A stretch of 64,000 bases of DNA from Lacisediminihabitans profunda (GTDB taxonomy: Bacteria; Actinomycetota; Actinomycetes; Actinomycetales; Microbacteriaceae). The DNA lies in the NCBI RefSeq assembly GCF_008040105.1, contig NZ_VRMG01000009.1, positions 62,001-126,000 on the forward strand, read 5' to 3'. This document shows, piece after piece, positions 17,377-25,835 of the stretch. Position 1 is the first letter of the stretch; the number at the start of each line of letters is the position of its first letter. The notes under the pieces are model-generated. The model made no database searches and had not been told where the DNA came from. It worked only from the letters and a program-made list of their open reading frames with translations. The translations under genes were made by a program, and so were the position numbers.

Positions 17377-17436
17377 ACTTCTTCGAAATATTTGGGAACT
17401 GAGCACACTGTACTGTAAGAATAATTTTCCAGAAGT
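17377..17436. promoter_or_regulatory. Probable RpiR operator region between divergent sugar operons
   Basis: The 71-base gap between the kinase and the regulator is AT-rich compared with its surroundings. It carries an imperfect inverted pair: ACTTCTTCGAAATATTT (17377-17393) and the complement of AATAATTTTCCAGAAGT (17420-17436). The outer six bases (ACTTCT) match exactly. Each arm also holds a GAAA/TTT-type AT-rich core like those bound by RpiR/MurR-family proteins. This is inference from symmetry and position. Confidence 0.5.
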
Positions 17437-17443
17437 TAGCCAT

Positions 17444-18418
17444 ATGGAGGTTGTGATTACCATCGAGCAAACGTCCGCCGTCATCGTCGACGGCGAGCAC
17501 GCGGCCGGAGTGGCGAACCGCATCCTTCTGCGGCGCCCCGAGATGTCCGGCGCGATGGCGAAGATCGCCGACTACCTGCTCGAGTATCCCCAGGCGCCGT
17601 TGAAGCTCTCGATCGGCGAGTTGGCGAAGCAGGCGGGGGCCTCCGCCGCCACGGTCACCCGTTTCTGCCGCCTGATCGGCTACACCGGCTATGCGCCCTT
17701 GAAGGTGAGCATCGCGACCGACTTCGGCCGCAGCACGGCCCGCACCTCGTGGAAGACCGACATCGGCCGGGCGTTCGGCCCGCACGACTCGGCCGGCGAT
17801 GTCCTCAGCACGCTCATCAACGCCCACTCGCGCACGCTGCGCGAGACCGCCTCCGCGATCGACCTCCCGCAGATGAAAATTCTTGCCAAGCGCATCGCCA
17901 CGAGCCGCCACGTCGACATCTACGGCGTGGGCGGCAGCGCCTTCCTCGCCGAGGAGATGCAGGCGCGGCTCTACCGCATCGGGGTGAACACCCACGTCTG
18001 GTCCGAGGTGCACGCGGGGCTCACGAGTGCCGCCATCCAGGACTCCGGATCGGTCGCCATCGGCATCTCGAACTCCGGGCGCACCGAGGAGACCATTCAG
18101 ATGCTCCGGGAGGCCGGCCGGGCCGGCGCCCTCACGGTGGCCATCAGCAACAACCCGACCTCGCCCCTCGCCGAGAACGCGAATGTGACCATCGTGACCT
18201 CGGTGCACGAACAGTTCCTGCAGCCGGACGACCTCTCCGCCAAGCACGGGCAGTTGCTGGTTCTCGATCTGCTCTACCTGCTCACCGCCCAGGAGAACTT
18301 CGACCGCACCACCAACAACCTCGCGGCGTCCGCCCTCGCCGTGGCCACCCACCGGCGGCCGCGGCGATCCCCGGCCAGCATGCGCCAGGCCCGCGAACCC
18401 CAGCAGTCGATCGACTGA
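17444..18418 (+). CDS. RpiR-family transcriptional regulator (HTH plus SIS domain)
   Basis: The 324-residue protein has an N-terminal RpiR helix-turn-helix (SIGELAKQAGASAATVTRFC) and a C-terminal SIS sugar-phosphate-binding domain (DIYGVGGSAFLAEEMQARL; 'GISNSGRTEETIQM'). It probably senses a phosphorylated amino sugar and controls both flanking operons. ATG at 17444 has an AGAAG ribosome site. A GTG three codons later sits too close to a GGAGG sequence to be preferred. The C-terminus has a basic Arg-rich extension of about 25 residues. Confidence 0.9.
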   Translation: MEVVITIEQTSAVIVDGEHAAGVANRILLRRPEMSGAMAKIADYLLEYPQAPLKLSIGELAKQAGASAATVTRFCRLIGYTGYAPLKVSIATDFGRSTARTSWKTDIGRAFGPHDSAGDVLSTLINAHSRTLRETASAIDLPQMKILAKRIATSRHVDIYGVGGSAFLAEEMQARLYRIGVNTHVWSEVHAGLTSAAIQDSGSVAIGISNSGRTEETIQMLREAGRAGALTVAISNNPTSPLAENANVTIVTSVHEQFLQPDDLSAKHGQLLVLDLLYLLTAQENFDRTTNNLAASALAVATHRRPRRSPASMRQAREPQQSID

Positions 18419-18456
18419 ACGCCCCCATGAACACCGGAACCAACGAAGGAGCCGCA

Positions 18457-19224
18457 GTGTCAGACACCGTCACCCAGACCGACCTGGACCGGCAGTACCG
18501 CCGCGAGGTGCAGTCGAGGATCGAGGCCCTGGCGGCGAGCGCCGAGGCCGGGGGTCTCGACGCAGCCATCGCCCTCTTCGCATCGGCGATCGAGCGCGGC
18601 GGGGTGATCCAGGCCTTCGGCACCGGACACTCCGAGGCCTTCGCCATGGAGATCGCCGGCCGCGCCGGGGGACTGATCCCCACCAAGAAGATCGCGCTGC
18701 GGGATGTCGTGCTGCACGGCGACATCGAGCCGGGCGCCCTCGCCGGCTCGGCGCTCGAGCGAAACCCAGACATCGCCGAGCGGCTGTACGCGATCGCGGG
18801 CGCGGGACCGGACGATGTCTTCGTCATCGCCTCGAACTCGGGGGTGAACGGGTCCATTGTGGGGCTGGCCCTCGAGGCGAAGGAGCACGGTCATCCGGTG
18901 GTCGCGGTCACGAGCCTCGACCACACCATGCGGGTCGAGCCCAAGCACCCGAGCGGCAAGCGGCTGCGCGACGTGGCGGATGTCGTGATCGACAACCTCG
19001 CGCCGTTCGGCGATGCGACGCTCGAGCTCGCCGGCGGCATCCCGGTCGGGGCGGTGTCGTCCATCACCGCCGCCTACATCGCCCAGCTCCTGACCATCGG
19101 AACTGCCCGGTTGATCGCGGAGCACGGAACGACGCCTCCGCTCTACATCTCGGCGAACATCCCGGGTGGAGACGAACACAACAAGGCGCTCGAGCTGCAG
19201 TACAACATCACTCGCTTCGCCTGA
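18457..19224 (+). CDS. SIS-domain sugar-phosphate isomerase of the UPF0309 type
   Basis: The 255-residue product has a SIS fold with GTGHSEAF (55-62), 'VFVIASNSGVNG' and the UPF0309 hallmarks KHPSGKRLRDVADVVIDN and SANIPGGDEHN. GTG at 18457 is chosen because GAAGGAG lies 7-12 bases before it. An ATG at 18427 lacks such a site. Position at the head of the ngcEFG-like operon suggests it handles a phosphorylated amino sugar. The exact reaction of UPF0309 proteins is not established. Confidence 0.85.
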   Translation: MSDTVTQTDLDRQYRREVQSRIEALAASAEAGGLDAAIALFASAIERGGVIQAFGTGHSEAFAMEIAGRAGGLIPTKKIALRDVVLHGDIEPGALAGSALERNPDIAERLYAIAGAGPDDVFVIASNSGVNGSIVGLALEAKEHGHPVVAVTSLDHTMRVEPKHPSGKRLRDVADVVIDNLAPFGDATLELAGGIPVGAVSSITAAYIAQLLTIGTARLIAEHGTTPPLYISANIPGGDEHNKALELQYNITRFA

Positions 19225-19291
19225 CCCAGACCACACGCGCCGCACCCTCACACCGAATACCCGCCACATCAAGAATGGAAGGTAGTACAAA

Positions 19292-20698
19292 ATGTCGATC
19301 ACAGAGAAGCCACTCCAGCGACGCCAGTTCCTCCGCGGCGCACTCCTGGCCGCCGTGTTCATCCCCGCCACCGGAATGCTCGCCTCGTGCGTGGGCGGAG
19401 GAGGGTCCACGACCGCACCGGGCGGCACCGTCTCGGCGAAGAACCCGTTCGGCATGGCCGCCAAGTCCACCGTCGACGCCGTCATCTTCAAGGGCGGCTA
19501 TGGCATCGACTACGCCACCTTCGCCGGCAAGATCGTGGAGAAGACCCAGGTCGGCTCCACCGTCAAGGTGACGGCGGCCACCAACATCGCGCAGACGCTG
19601 CAGCCTCGATTCGTCGGCGGCAACCCGCCGGACGTCATCGACAACAGCGGTGCCAACCTCATCGGCATCAACACCATCCGCGCCCAGCTCGAGGACCTCA
19701 CCCCGGTGATCGAGGCGAAGAACCTCGAGGGCAAGGTCATCAAGGACACGCTGTACGCCGGAGTTATCGAGCCGGGCACCTTCGACGGCAAGTTCGTGCA
19801 GCTCAACTACGTGCTCACCGTCTACGCCATGTGGTACTCCGCGTCGCTGTTCGAGACCAATGGCTGGACCGTCCCCACCACCTACGACGAGGCCCTCGCC
19901 CTCGGCGCGAAGGCCAAGGCCCAGGGCAAGTACCTGTTCGGCTGGGGCAAGGAGGCGGCCACCTACTACCAGACGATGGCCATCGGCTCCGCGATCAAGG
20001 AGGGCGGAGACGAGGTGCGCCTCGCCCTCGAGAACCTGAAGGAGGGTTGCTGGTCCCTCAAGCCGATTCAGGATGTCTTCACGGGACTCAAGAAGATCAT
20101 CGACGCCGGCTACATGCAGCCCGGTGGCGCCGGGACCCAGTTCACCGCGGCCCAGGCCCAGTGGAGCAATGACGAGAAGTTCATCCTGTACCCGTCGGGC
20201 GGTTGGATCGAGAACGAGATGAAGACCCAGACCAAGGCGGGCTTCAAGATGACCGGGGCACCGGAACTCACCGTCACCACCGGGTCCAAGCTCCCGCAGA
20301 AGGCTCTGCACTCCACGGCCGGTGAGGGCTACATAGTTCCGTCCCAGGGCAAGAACGTGGCCGGCGGCAAGGAGTTCCTGCGCGCGATGCTCTCCCACGA
20401 CGCCGCGGTCAACTTCGCCAAGACGACGTTCTCCTCGACCATCGTCAAGGGCACCATCCCGGCGGACGGTTTCGGCTCGACCGCTCTCGTCTCGCAGGTG
20501 AAGCTGCTCGAGGGCGCAGGCAGCGACGTCTTCTCCTGGAACTTCGTGGACCTCTACGGGCTCAACACCGACCAGCTGGTGGTGTGGAACACGTTCCTGC
20601 AGGGCGACTCGTCGGTGGCGCAGCTCACCTCCGGCCTGCAGTCCATCAGCGACAAGGTGCGCAACGACAGCTCGGTGAAGAAGGTCACGGTCACATGA
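19292..20698 (+). CDS. ngcE: NgcE-like sugar-binding lipoprotein of an ABC importer
   Basis: The 468-residue product is an extracellular solute-binding lipoprotein. Its N-terminus has a twin-arginine-type RRQFLRG (10-16), a hydrophobic stretch and the lipobox LASC with Cys33. 'FKGGYGIDY', 'LQPRFVGGNPPDVIDNSGAN' and 'YVLTVYAMWYSASLFETNGW' match NgcE, which in Streptomyces binds N-acetylglucosamine and N,N'-diacetylchitobiose. The Tat motif suggests that it is exported folded. It overlaps the first permease gene (ATGA). The ligand here may differ, since the catabolic genes beside it are not the standard nag set. Confidence 0.88.
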   Translation: MSITEKPLQRRQFLRGALLAAVFIPATGMLASCVGGGGSTTAPGGTVSAKNPFGMAAKSTVDAVIFKGGYGIDYATFAGKIVEKTQVGSTVKVTAATNIAQTLQPRFVGGNPPDVIDNSGANLIGINTIRAQLEDLTPVIEAKNLEGKVIKDTLYAGVIEPGTFDGKFVQLNYVLTVYAMWYSASLFETNGWTVPTTYDEALALGAKAKAQGKYLFGWGKEAATYYQTMAIGSAIKEGGDEVRLALENLKEGCWSLKPIQDVFTGLKKIIDAGYMQPGGAGTQFTAAQAQWSNDEKFILYPSGGWIENEMKTQTKAGFKMTGAPELTVTTGSKLPQKALHSTAGEGYIVPSQGKNVAGGKEFLRAMLSHDAAVNFAKTTFSSTIVKGTIPADGFGSTALVSQVKLLEGAGSDVFSWNFVDLYGLNTDQLVVWNTFLQGDSSVAQLTSGLQSISDKVRNDSSVKKVTVT

Positions 20699-21693
20699 CC
20701 GCTGTCGTTCCTCCCACTGCAGCCCCGGCCGGCAGAGTCTCTGCCGGCCGGCGCTGGAGCCGGCGTGACCTGACCTTCGACAAGATCAGCTTCATGGTCG
20801 TGTTCCTCGTCATTCCTGTGCTCGGCTACATCCTCTTCGTGGTGTGGCCGTTCATCCAGGCCTTCTACTACTCGCTCACCGATTGGTCGGGATTCACTCC
20901 CGGCATGAACTTCACCGGCCTCTCCAACTACTTCAAGCTGTTCTCCGACGACATCTTCATGAAGGCGGTGGGCAACAGCCTGCTCCTCGTGATCGTGCTG
21001 CCGATCATCACGGTGGTGTTGAGCCTCGTGCTCGCCTCCCTCGTGACCGTCGGCGGACCCAGTCACGGACCGGTGCGGGGGCTGCGCAACTCGAGCATCT
21101 ACCGCGTCGTCTCCTTCTTCCCCTATGTGATCCCGGCCATCGTGATCGGAATCATCTGGGGACGGGTCTACGACCCGAGCGCCGGCCTGCTGAACGGAAT
21201 CCTGACCGGCCTCGGATTCGAGCAGTTCCAGTCCTTCGCCTGGCTGGGCGAGCAGCGCACCGCCATGATCGCGACGATCTTCGTGATCGTCTGGGGTCTC
21301 GTCGGCTTCTACATGGTGCTTTTCGTCGCGGCCATTAAGGGAATCCCGGCCGAGATCTTCGAGGCGGCGCGCATCGACGGCGCCGGCCGGTTCCGCACGG
21401 CGCTCACCATCACCATCCCGCTCATCCGCGACAACATCCAGACCGCCTACATCTACATGGGCATCCTCGCCCTCGACGCCTTCGTCTACATGTCGGCGCT
21501 CAACCCGGGCGGTGGGCCGAACAACTCGACGCTCGTCATGGCACAGCAGCTGTTCACGACGGCCTTCACCAAGGGCCAGTTCGGACTGGCCTGCGCGATG
21601 GGCGTCGTCCTGGCGGTCATCACCCTGGTCTTCGCCGGCATCGTCTTCATCGTCAACCGGCTCACCGGTGGAACCAACGAGGTAGCGGAATGA
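20695..21693 (+). CDS. ngcF: ABC sugar transporter permease, NgcF-like
   Basis: The 332-residue integral membrane protein has six predicted helices, starting with FMVVFLVIPVLGYILFVVWP. The ATPase-contact EAA loop reads EIFEAARIDGAGRFRTALTI. ATG at 20695 overlaps the ngcE stop. It is the MalF-type partner of the next gene. Confidence 0.9.
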   Translation: MTAVVPPTAAPAGRVSAGRRWSRRDLTFDKISFMVVFLVIPVLGYILFVVWPFIQAFYYSLTDWSGFTPGMNFTGLSNYFKLFSDDIFMKAVGNSLLLVIVLPIITVVLSLVLASLVTVGGPSHGPVRGLRNSSIYRVVSFFPYVIPAIVIGIIWGRVYDPSAGLLNGILTGLGFEQFQSFAWLGEQRTAMIATIFVIVWGLVGFYMVLFVAAIKGIPAEIFEAARIDGAGRFRTALTITIPLIRDNIQTAYIYMGILALDAFVYMSALNPGGGPNNSTLVMAQQLFTTAFTKGQFGLACAMGVVLAVITLVFAGIVFIVNRLTGGTNEVAE

Positions 21694-22577
21694 CCGCCAT
21701 CAAGGCCGAGATCCCCTCTCGCTCCTTCACCCGCAAGTCCGAGTCGACCACGAGCGACCGGATCGTCGGCGGCCTCTCGCACACCATCCTCACCATCTGG
21801 TCCATCATCGTGGTGCTCCCGCTGCTCTGGACGGTCATGTCGTCATTCAAGACGAGCAAGGAGATCTTCGCCTCGCCGTTCTCACTGCCGTCGAGCTGGA
21901 GCTTCGTCAACTACGTGGGCGCCTGGACCACCGCCGGAATCGGCAGCTTCCTGTTGAACACGGTGATCGTGGTGTTCGGCGCGCTGGCCGTCACGATGCT
22001 CTTCGGGGCGATGTGCGCCTATGTGCTCGCCCGCTTCCAGTTTCCGGGCAACCGGGCGATCTACTACCTGATGCTCGCCGGCCTCACCTTTCCGATCTTC
22101 CTCGCGATCGTGCCGCTGTTCTTCGTGTTGAAGAGCATCGGACTGCTCAACACGCTGCCCGGGCTGATCCTCACCTACGCGGCGTTCGCCCTGCCGTTCA
22201 CCGTGTTCTTCCTCTTCTCGTTCTTCAAGGCACTGCCCAACTCGATAGCCGAGGCAGCGGCCCTGGATGGCGCGGGCGAGTGGCGCACGTTCTTCCAGGT
22301 GATGCTGCCGATGGCTCGGCCCGGGCTCGCCACGGTCGCCATCCTCAACTTCGTCGGGCTGTGGAACCAGTTCCTTCTCCCCGTGGCGTTGAACACCGAT
22401 CCGAAGAACTACGTGCTCACCCAGGGCATGGCGTCCTTCGCCTCGCAGGCGGGCTACTCGGTGGACTTCGGCCAGCTGTTCGCGGGCGCGGTGATGACGA
22501 TCGTTCCCGTGTTCATCGTCTACCTGATCTTCCAGCGCCAGCTGCAGGGTTCCGTCTCGCAGGGCACGAGCAAGTAG
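21690..22577 (+). CDS. ngcG: ABC sugar transporter permease, NgcG-like
   Basis: The 295-residue MalG-type permease has six predicted helices and the EAA loop SIAEAAALDGAGEWRTFFQV. It overlaps ngcF by four bases. No ATPase gene follows. Actinobacterial ngc and many other sugar importers share a common MsiK-type ATPase encoded elsewhere, which is the likely arrangement here. Confidence 0.9.
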   Translation: MTAIKAEIPSRSFTRKSESTTSDRIVGGLSHTILTIWSIIVVLPLLWTVMSSFKTSKEIFASPFSLPSSWSFVNYVGAWTTAGIGSFLLNTVIVVFGALAVTMLFGAMCAYVLARFQFPGNRAIYYLMLAGLTFPIFLAIVPLFFVLKSIGLLNTLPGLILTYAAFALPFTVFFLFSFFKALPNSIAEAAALDGAGEWRTFFQVMLPMARPGLATVAILNFVGLWNQFLLPVALNTDPKNYVLTQGMASFASQAGYSVDFGQLFAGAVMTIVPVFIVYLIFQRQLQGSVSQGTSK

Positions 22578-22582
22578 GGCTC

Positions 22583-23101
22583 CTACCCGCTCACGTCCCA
22601 CAGGTGGTGCTGGGGGTCGTGCGCGAGGTAGCGCGCGAGGGTGGCGATGGTGAAATTCGCGCCGTCGCCCCGCCGTCCGGGCCGACCCCAGGCGTCATCC
22701 GGGATGCCGTCGAGGGTCGCCGCGAGGGTCGCCGCCGCCGCGGCGAGCTCCTCACCCACCACCCGCGGATCCTGTTCGCCGTAGCGCTCGACCACCGCGG
22801 TCTCGTCCTGGTCCCAGTTGGGATAGACCGGGTCGTCCTGCTCGAGCATGAGGCGCAGCCGGCCGTCGAAGATGCGGAAGACGTCGCGCACGTGCGCCGC
22901 GTACTCGAGGGCCGACCAGGTGCTCTCGTCCGGGCGAACGCGCACGTCGTCTCGCTCGAGCACGGCGGGCCAGCGCGAGGCATTGGCCAGGATGAGATCG
23001 GCCACGTCGTGCTCCGAGAGGGTCGACGCATCGAAGCCGCACTCCTCGCACGGCCTCTCGAGCACCCAGGTCCAGTTCTTCGTATCGGGAATTATCGGCA
23101 T
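22583..23101 (-). CDS. DinB-like protein
   Basis: The 172-residue product belongs to a DinB/YfiT-like four-helix group common in actinobacteria. It starts 'MPIIPDTKNWTWVLERPCEECGFDA', and ends with a His-rich segment (LAHDPQHHLWDV). The metal-site histidines are likely the one in EYAAHVRDVF and those in the C-terminal HDPQHH. ATG at 23101 is chosen because the conserved IPDTK-W start follows it directly. Longer frames upstream run into the divergent promoter. Function unknown, perhaps a thiol transferase. Confidence 0.85.
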   Translation of the reverse strand: MPIIPDTKNWTWVLERPCEECGFDASTLSEHDVADLILANASRWPAVLERDDVRVRPDESTWSALEYAAHVRDVFRIFDGRLRLMLEQDDPVYPNWDQDETAVVERYGEQDPRVVGEELAAAAATLAATLDGIPDDAWGRPGRRGDGANFTIATLARYLAHDPQHHLWDVSG

Positions 23102-23241
23102 GACTCCATCGTGGGCCACCGGCACGACAGGACGCCGTAGATATCGCGCCAACATTGCCGACGTGCACCAATCCAGTTGGCCCATGGGTACGAACGGTTA
23201 ACATGCGCGACGATCGTCGGGCTGTGTTTAGGAGGAATATC

Positions 23242-23652
23242 ATGACCAAGTCCCCAAACCGTTTGCTGGCTACTGTTTTCGGCGCGGTTTATCTTCTCGT
23301 TGGCCTGTTGGGCTTCACAGCTACCGCCGGTGTCGGCTTCTTCGCCACCAAGGGCGGACTTCTGCTCGGCCTGTTCGAGGTGAACATCTTCCACAATGTC
23401 GCCCATCTCCTGATCGGCGCCGCTCTTCTGATCGCCGGGCTCTCCAACGTCCGCGCCGCCAAGACCGTCAACTCGGTCGTCGGCGCCGCATACCTGCTGC
23501 TCGGGATCGTCGGGCTGTTCATCCTCAACTCGGCGGCGAACATCCTCGCCATCAACGGCGCAGACAACGTGCTGCACTTCGCGAGCGCGATCGTGCTGCT
23601 CGGCGTCGGCCTCGGCGCCGACAAGAACGTGCGCGCAACCGCCCACGCGTAG
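23242..23652 (+). CDS. DUF4383 membrane protein
   Basis: This 136-residue protein has four hydrophobic segments (LLATVFGAVYLLVGLLGFTA; NVAHLLIGAALLIAGL; VVGAAYLLLGIVGLFIL; LHFASAIVLLGVGLGA) and the family pattern NIFHNVAHLLIG and DNVLHFASA. A strong AGGAGGA lies 5 bases before the ATG, so the longer frame starting at 23155 is rejected. Function unknown. DUF4383 proteins are often stress-induced in actinobacteria. Confidence 0.88.
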   Translation: MTKSPNRLLATVFGAVYLLVGLLGFTATAGVGFFATKGGLLLGLFEVNIFHNVAHLLIGAALLIAGLSNVRAAKTVNSVVGAAYLLLGIVGLFILNSAANILAINGADNVLHFASAIVLLGVGLGADKNVRATAHA

Positions 23653-23702
23653 TCCTACCCGCACCACGTCACCACCAACCGTTCGACACGGGGAGAGCCG
23701 CC

Positions 23703-24257
23703 ATGACCACGACCTTGATCATCCGCTCCTGGCTCGCCTTCGCGGCCGTCGGAGCCGGGGTCATTCACCTGGCCGTGGTCATCGGCTCCCCCCTTGTCTT
23801 CGGTGCACTACTCCTCGCGCTCGGCCTCGGCGAGATCGCCTGGGGAATCGTCATCCTGGTCACGGACCGGATGGTCGTCCCCCGTCTGGCCCAGGCCGGC
23901 GCGATCGCCCCGCTCATGCTTTGGGCGCTGCTGGTGGTCGCCGCCACGCTGCTCGGCGCCCCGGCCGTCGCGGCTCCACTCCGCTTCCTGCCGATGGCCA
24001 TCGCGGCCGTCTTCGAGATTTTCATCGGAACCGTTCTCAGCGCGACCTTCCGCCGACTCGCCGAGCCCGGCCGCCCGGCGTCGACGCGGGCCCCGGCCAG
24101 CGCCGTTCGCTACCTCTGCGCCGTTCTCGCCGCCGGCGTCCTCGTCGGGGCGCTCACGACCCCCGCCCTCGCCGCGACCCAGGCCGGCACCGTCGCCCTC
24201 GAGCACGGCGGCACCATGGGCGGAATGATGGACATGCCCGGGATGGGCCGCCACTAG
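23703..24257 (+). CDS. Unknown membrane protein with Met/His-rich tail
   Basis: The 184-residue protein has about five hydrophobic segments and ends with a tail rich in Met, Gly and His (EHGGTMGGMMDMPGMGRH). The last membrane segment, LAAGVLVGALTTPALAA, reads like a signal-type helix, so the tail may face outside. A GGGGAG ribosome site precedes the ATG. It follows the DUF4383 gene by 50 bases and may be cotranscribed. The family is not recognised. Metal (copper) contact by the tail is inference from composition. Confidence 0.7.
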   Translation: MTTTLIIRSWLAFAAVGAGVIHLAVVIGSPLVFGALLLALGLGEIAWGIVILVTDRMVVPRLAQAGAIAPLMLWALLVVAATLLGAPAVAAPLRFLPMAIAAVFEIFIGTVLSATFRRLAEPGRPASTRAPASAVRYLCAVLAAGVLVGALTTPALAATQAGTVALEHGGTMGGMMDMPGMGRH

Positions 24258-24414
24258 ATTCCCCGCCTGTCACCTTTCGCGGCACCCCATCCCGCCCCGC
24301 GATTGTGCTCCTTCGTCGCGGCCGTGCCCGGTCGCCCGGGCCCCCTCACGACACACGGGCACGGCAACGCCGCGGGCGGCGGAGCAGTCGGGCGGGGAGC
24401 AGAGCGGCGGGAGG

Positions 24415-25713
24415 CTACGCGTCGATGGCGGGGATCGTCGCCGCGCGGCTCATGAACCGCTCCACATCCCGGTCGACCCGGATGTCGCTCGGACGCAGGG
24501 GGCGGCTCAGGTACAGCCCGTCGAGCTCGGTGAGCCGACTCAGCGCCACATAGGTCTGGCCCGCGCTGAAGGTGCCCGATCCGAGGTCCACGATGGCGCG
24601 GTCGTAGGTCTTGCCCTGGGACTTGTGGATGGTGACCGCCCACGCGAGCCGCAGCGGAAACTGCTGGAACTCGGCCACGATGTCCTTGCGCAGCTGCTTG
24701 GTGTTGGGCGAGTAGGTGTACTTGAACTTCTCCCAGATGGCCGGCTGCACCTCGTGGACCTCGCCGTCCACCTCCACGAAGACCGTCGAGGCGATTCGGG
24801 TGACCGTGCCGACGGTGCCGTTCACCCAGCGCTGGCCGCCGTCCGTGCTCGCGTCGTTGCGCAGGAACATCACCCGCGCCCCGACCTTGAGCTGCAGGGC
24901 CTCGTCGGCGGGAAAGGCCCGGCCGCCGAACTCGCCGGTGATCTCCGCCTTGGCGGTGAGCACCCGCCCCGGGAGGCGGGCGAGCTCGGCCGCATTGATG
25001 CGGTTGACGGTGTCGTTGCGGGTCGCGAGAGTGATCGTGCCGTCGGTGGGGGCAGGGCGGGCACCCGTCTCGTTGAGCCTGGCCGCGATCTCGGCCGTCA
25101 CCTGTCCGTGCCGCACGGCGTTGAGCATGTGTTTGAACTCGGCCTCGTGCTGGCGGTGGATGGTGTTCAGCTCGAAGATGCGCAGGTCGGTCTGCTCCCA
25201 CACCTTGGCGTCGAAGAACCACATCGACCGGTACTGGTCGGCGAAGTACGCGCGCTCGTCGGCATCGCCGGGCACCGGTGCGAGCTGGTACGGGTCGCCG
25301 AAGAGCACCACCTGCACGCCGCCGAAGGCGTCGAACGGCTTCTGCCTGGCCTGCCGCAGGCTGCGGTCGATGGCGTCCACGAGATCGGCGTTCACCATCG
25401 AGACCTCGTCGATCACGAGCGTGTCGATGGTGTTGAGCAACTTGCGCAGGTCGGCGCTCTGGTCGATGTCGTGGTCGGCTATGACCCCGATCGGCAGGCG
25501 GAAGAGGGAGTGGATGGTCTGGCCGCCCACGTTGAGGGCGGCGACACCCGTCGGGGCGCAGATCACCACCTGCTTGTCGGTGTTCCAGGCCAGGTGGTTG
25601 AGCAGCGTCGACTTTCCCGTGCCGGCCCGGCCGGTGACGAAGATGCTCTCACGCGTGCCCTCGATCGTCTCGAACACCGCCGCCTGCTCGGCGGAGAGGG
25701 CGAAGCCACTCAT
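24415..25713 (-). CDS. PIF1-like AAA/DEAD-type DNA helicase
   Basis: The 432-residue helicase has Walker A GRAGTGKST (28-36), CAPTGVAALNVGGQTIHSLF (motif Ia, PIF1 signature), Walker B IDEVSM (101-106), FGDPYQLAPV (motif III) and AVTIHKSQGKTYDRAIVDLG and YVALSRLTELDGLYL (motifs V/VI). It lacks an N-terminal nuclease or extra domain and is a compact single-protein helicase. It would unwind 5'-to-3' DNA in replication or repair. It is monocistronic, convergent with the membrane-protein pair. Confidence 0.92.
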   Translation of the reverse strand: MSGFALSAEQAAVFETIEGTRESIFVTGRAGTGKSTLLNHLAWNTDKQVVICAPTGVAALNVGGQTIHSLFRLPIGVIADHDIDQSADLRKLLNTIDTLVIDEVSMVNADLVDAIDRSLRQARQKPFDAFGGVQVVLFGDPYQLAPVPGDADERAYFADQYRSMWFFDAKVWEQTDLRIFELNTIHRQHEAEFKHMLNAVRHGQVTAEIAARLNETGARPAPTDGTITLATRNDTVNRINAAELARLPGRVLTAKAEITGEFGGRAFPADEALQLKVGARVMFLRNDASTDGGQRWVNGTVGTVTRIASTVFVEVDGEVHEVQPAIWEKFKYTYSPNTKQLRKDIVAEFQQFPLRLAWAVTIHKSQGKTYDRAIVDLGSGTFSAGQTYVALSRLTELDGLYLSRPLRPSDIRVDRDVERFMSRAATIPAIDA

Positions 25714-25835
25714 GCAGAACCCTCCGATTGTTCGCCGAACACCCCCACCAATCTACCCGCGTGCGGCACCGAGTCGGCCGGGACCGGCCCCGTGTGCACG
25801 GAATCGCGCCGAACCCGCGAGCTTAGGATGTGGGG

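Noticed and set aside
23092-23099. GCCGATAA on the minus strand, a possible sigma-28 -10 element
   Set aside because: It is the coding sequence for residues 2-4 (Pro-Ile-Ile) of the DinB-like protein, and no TAAC lies 15 bases upstream.
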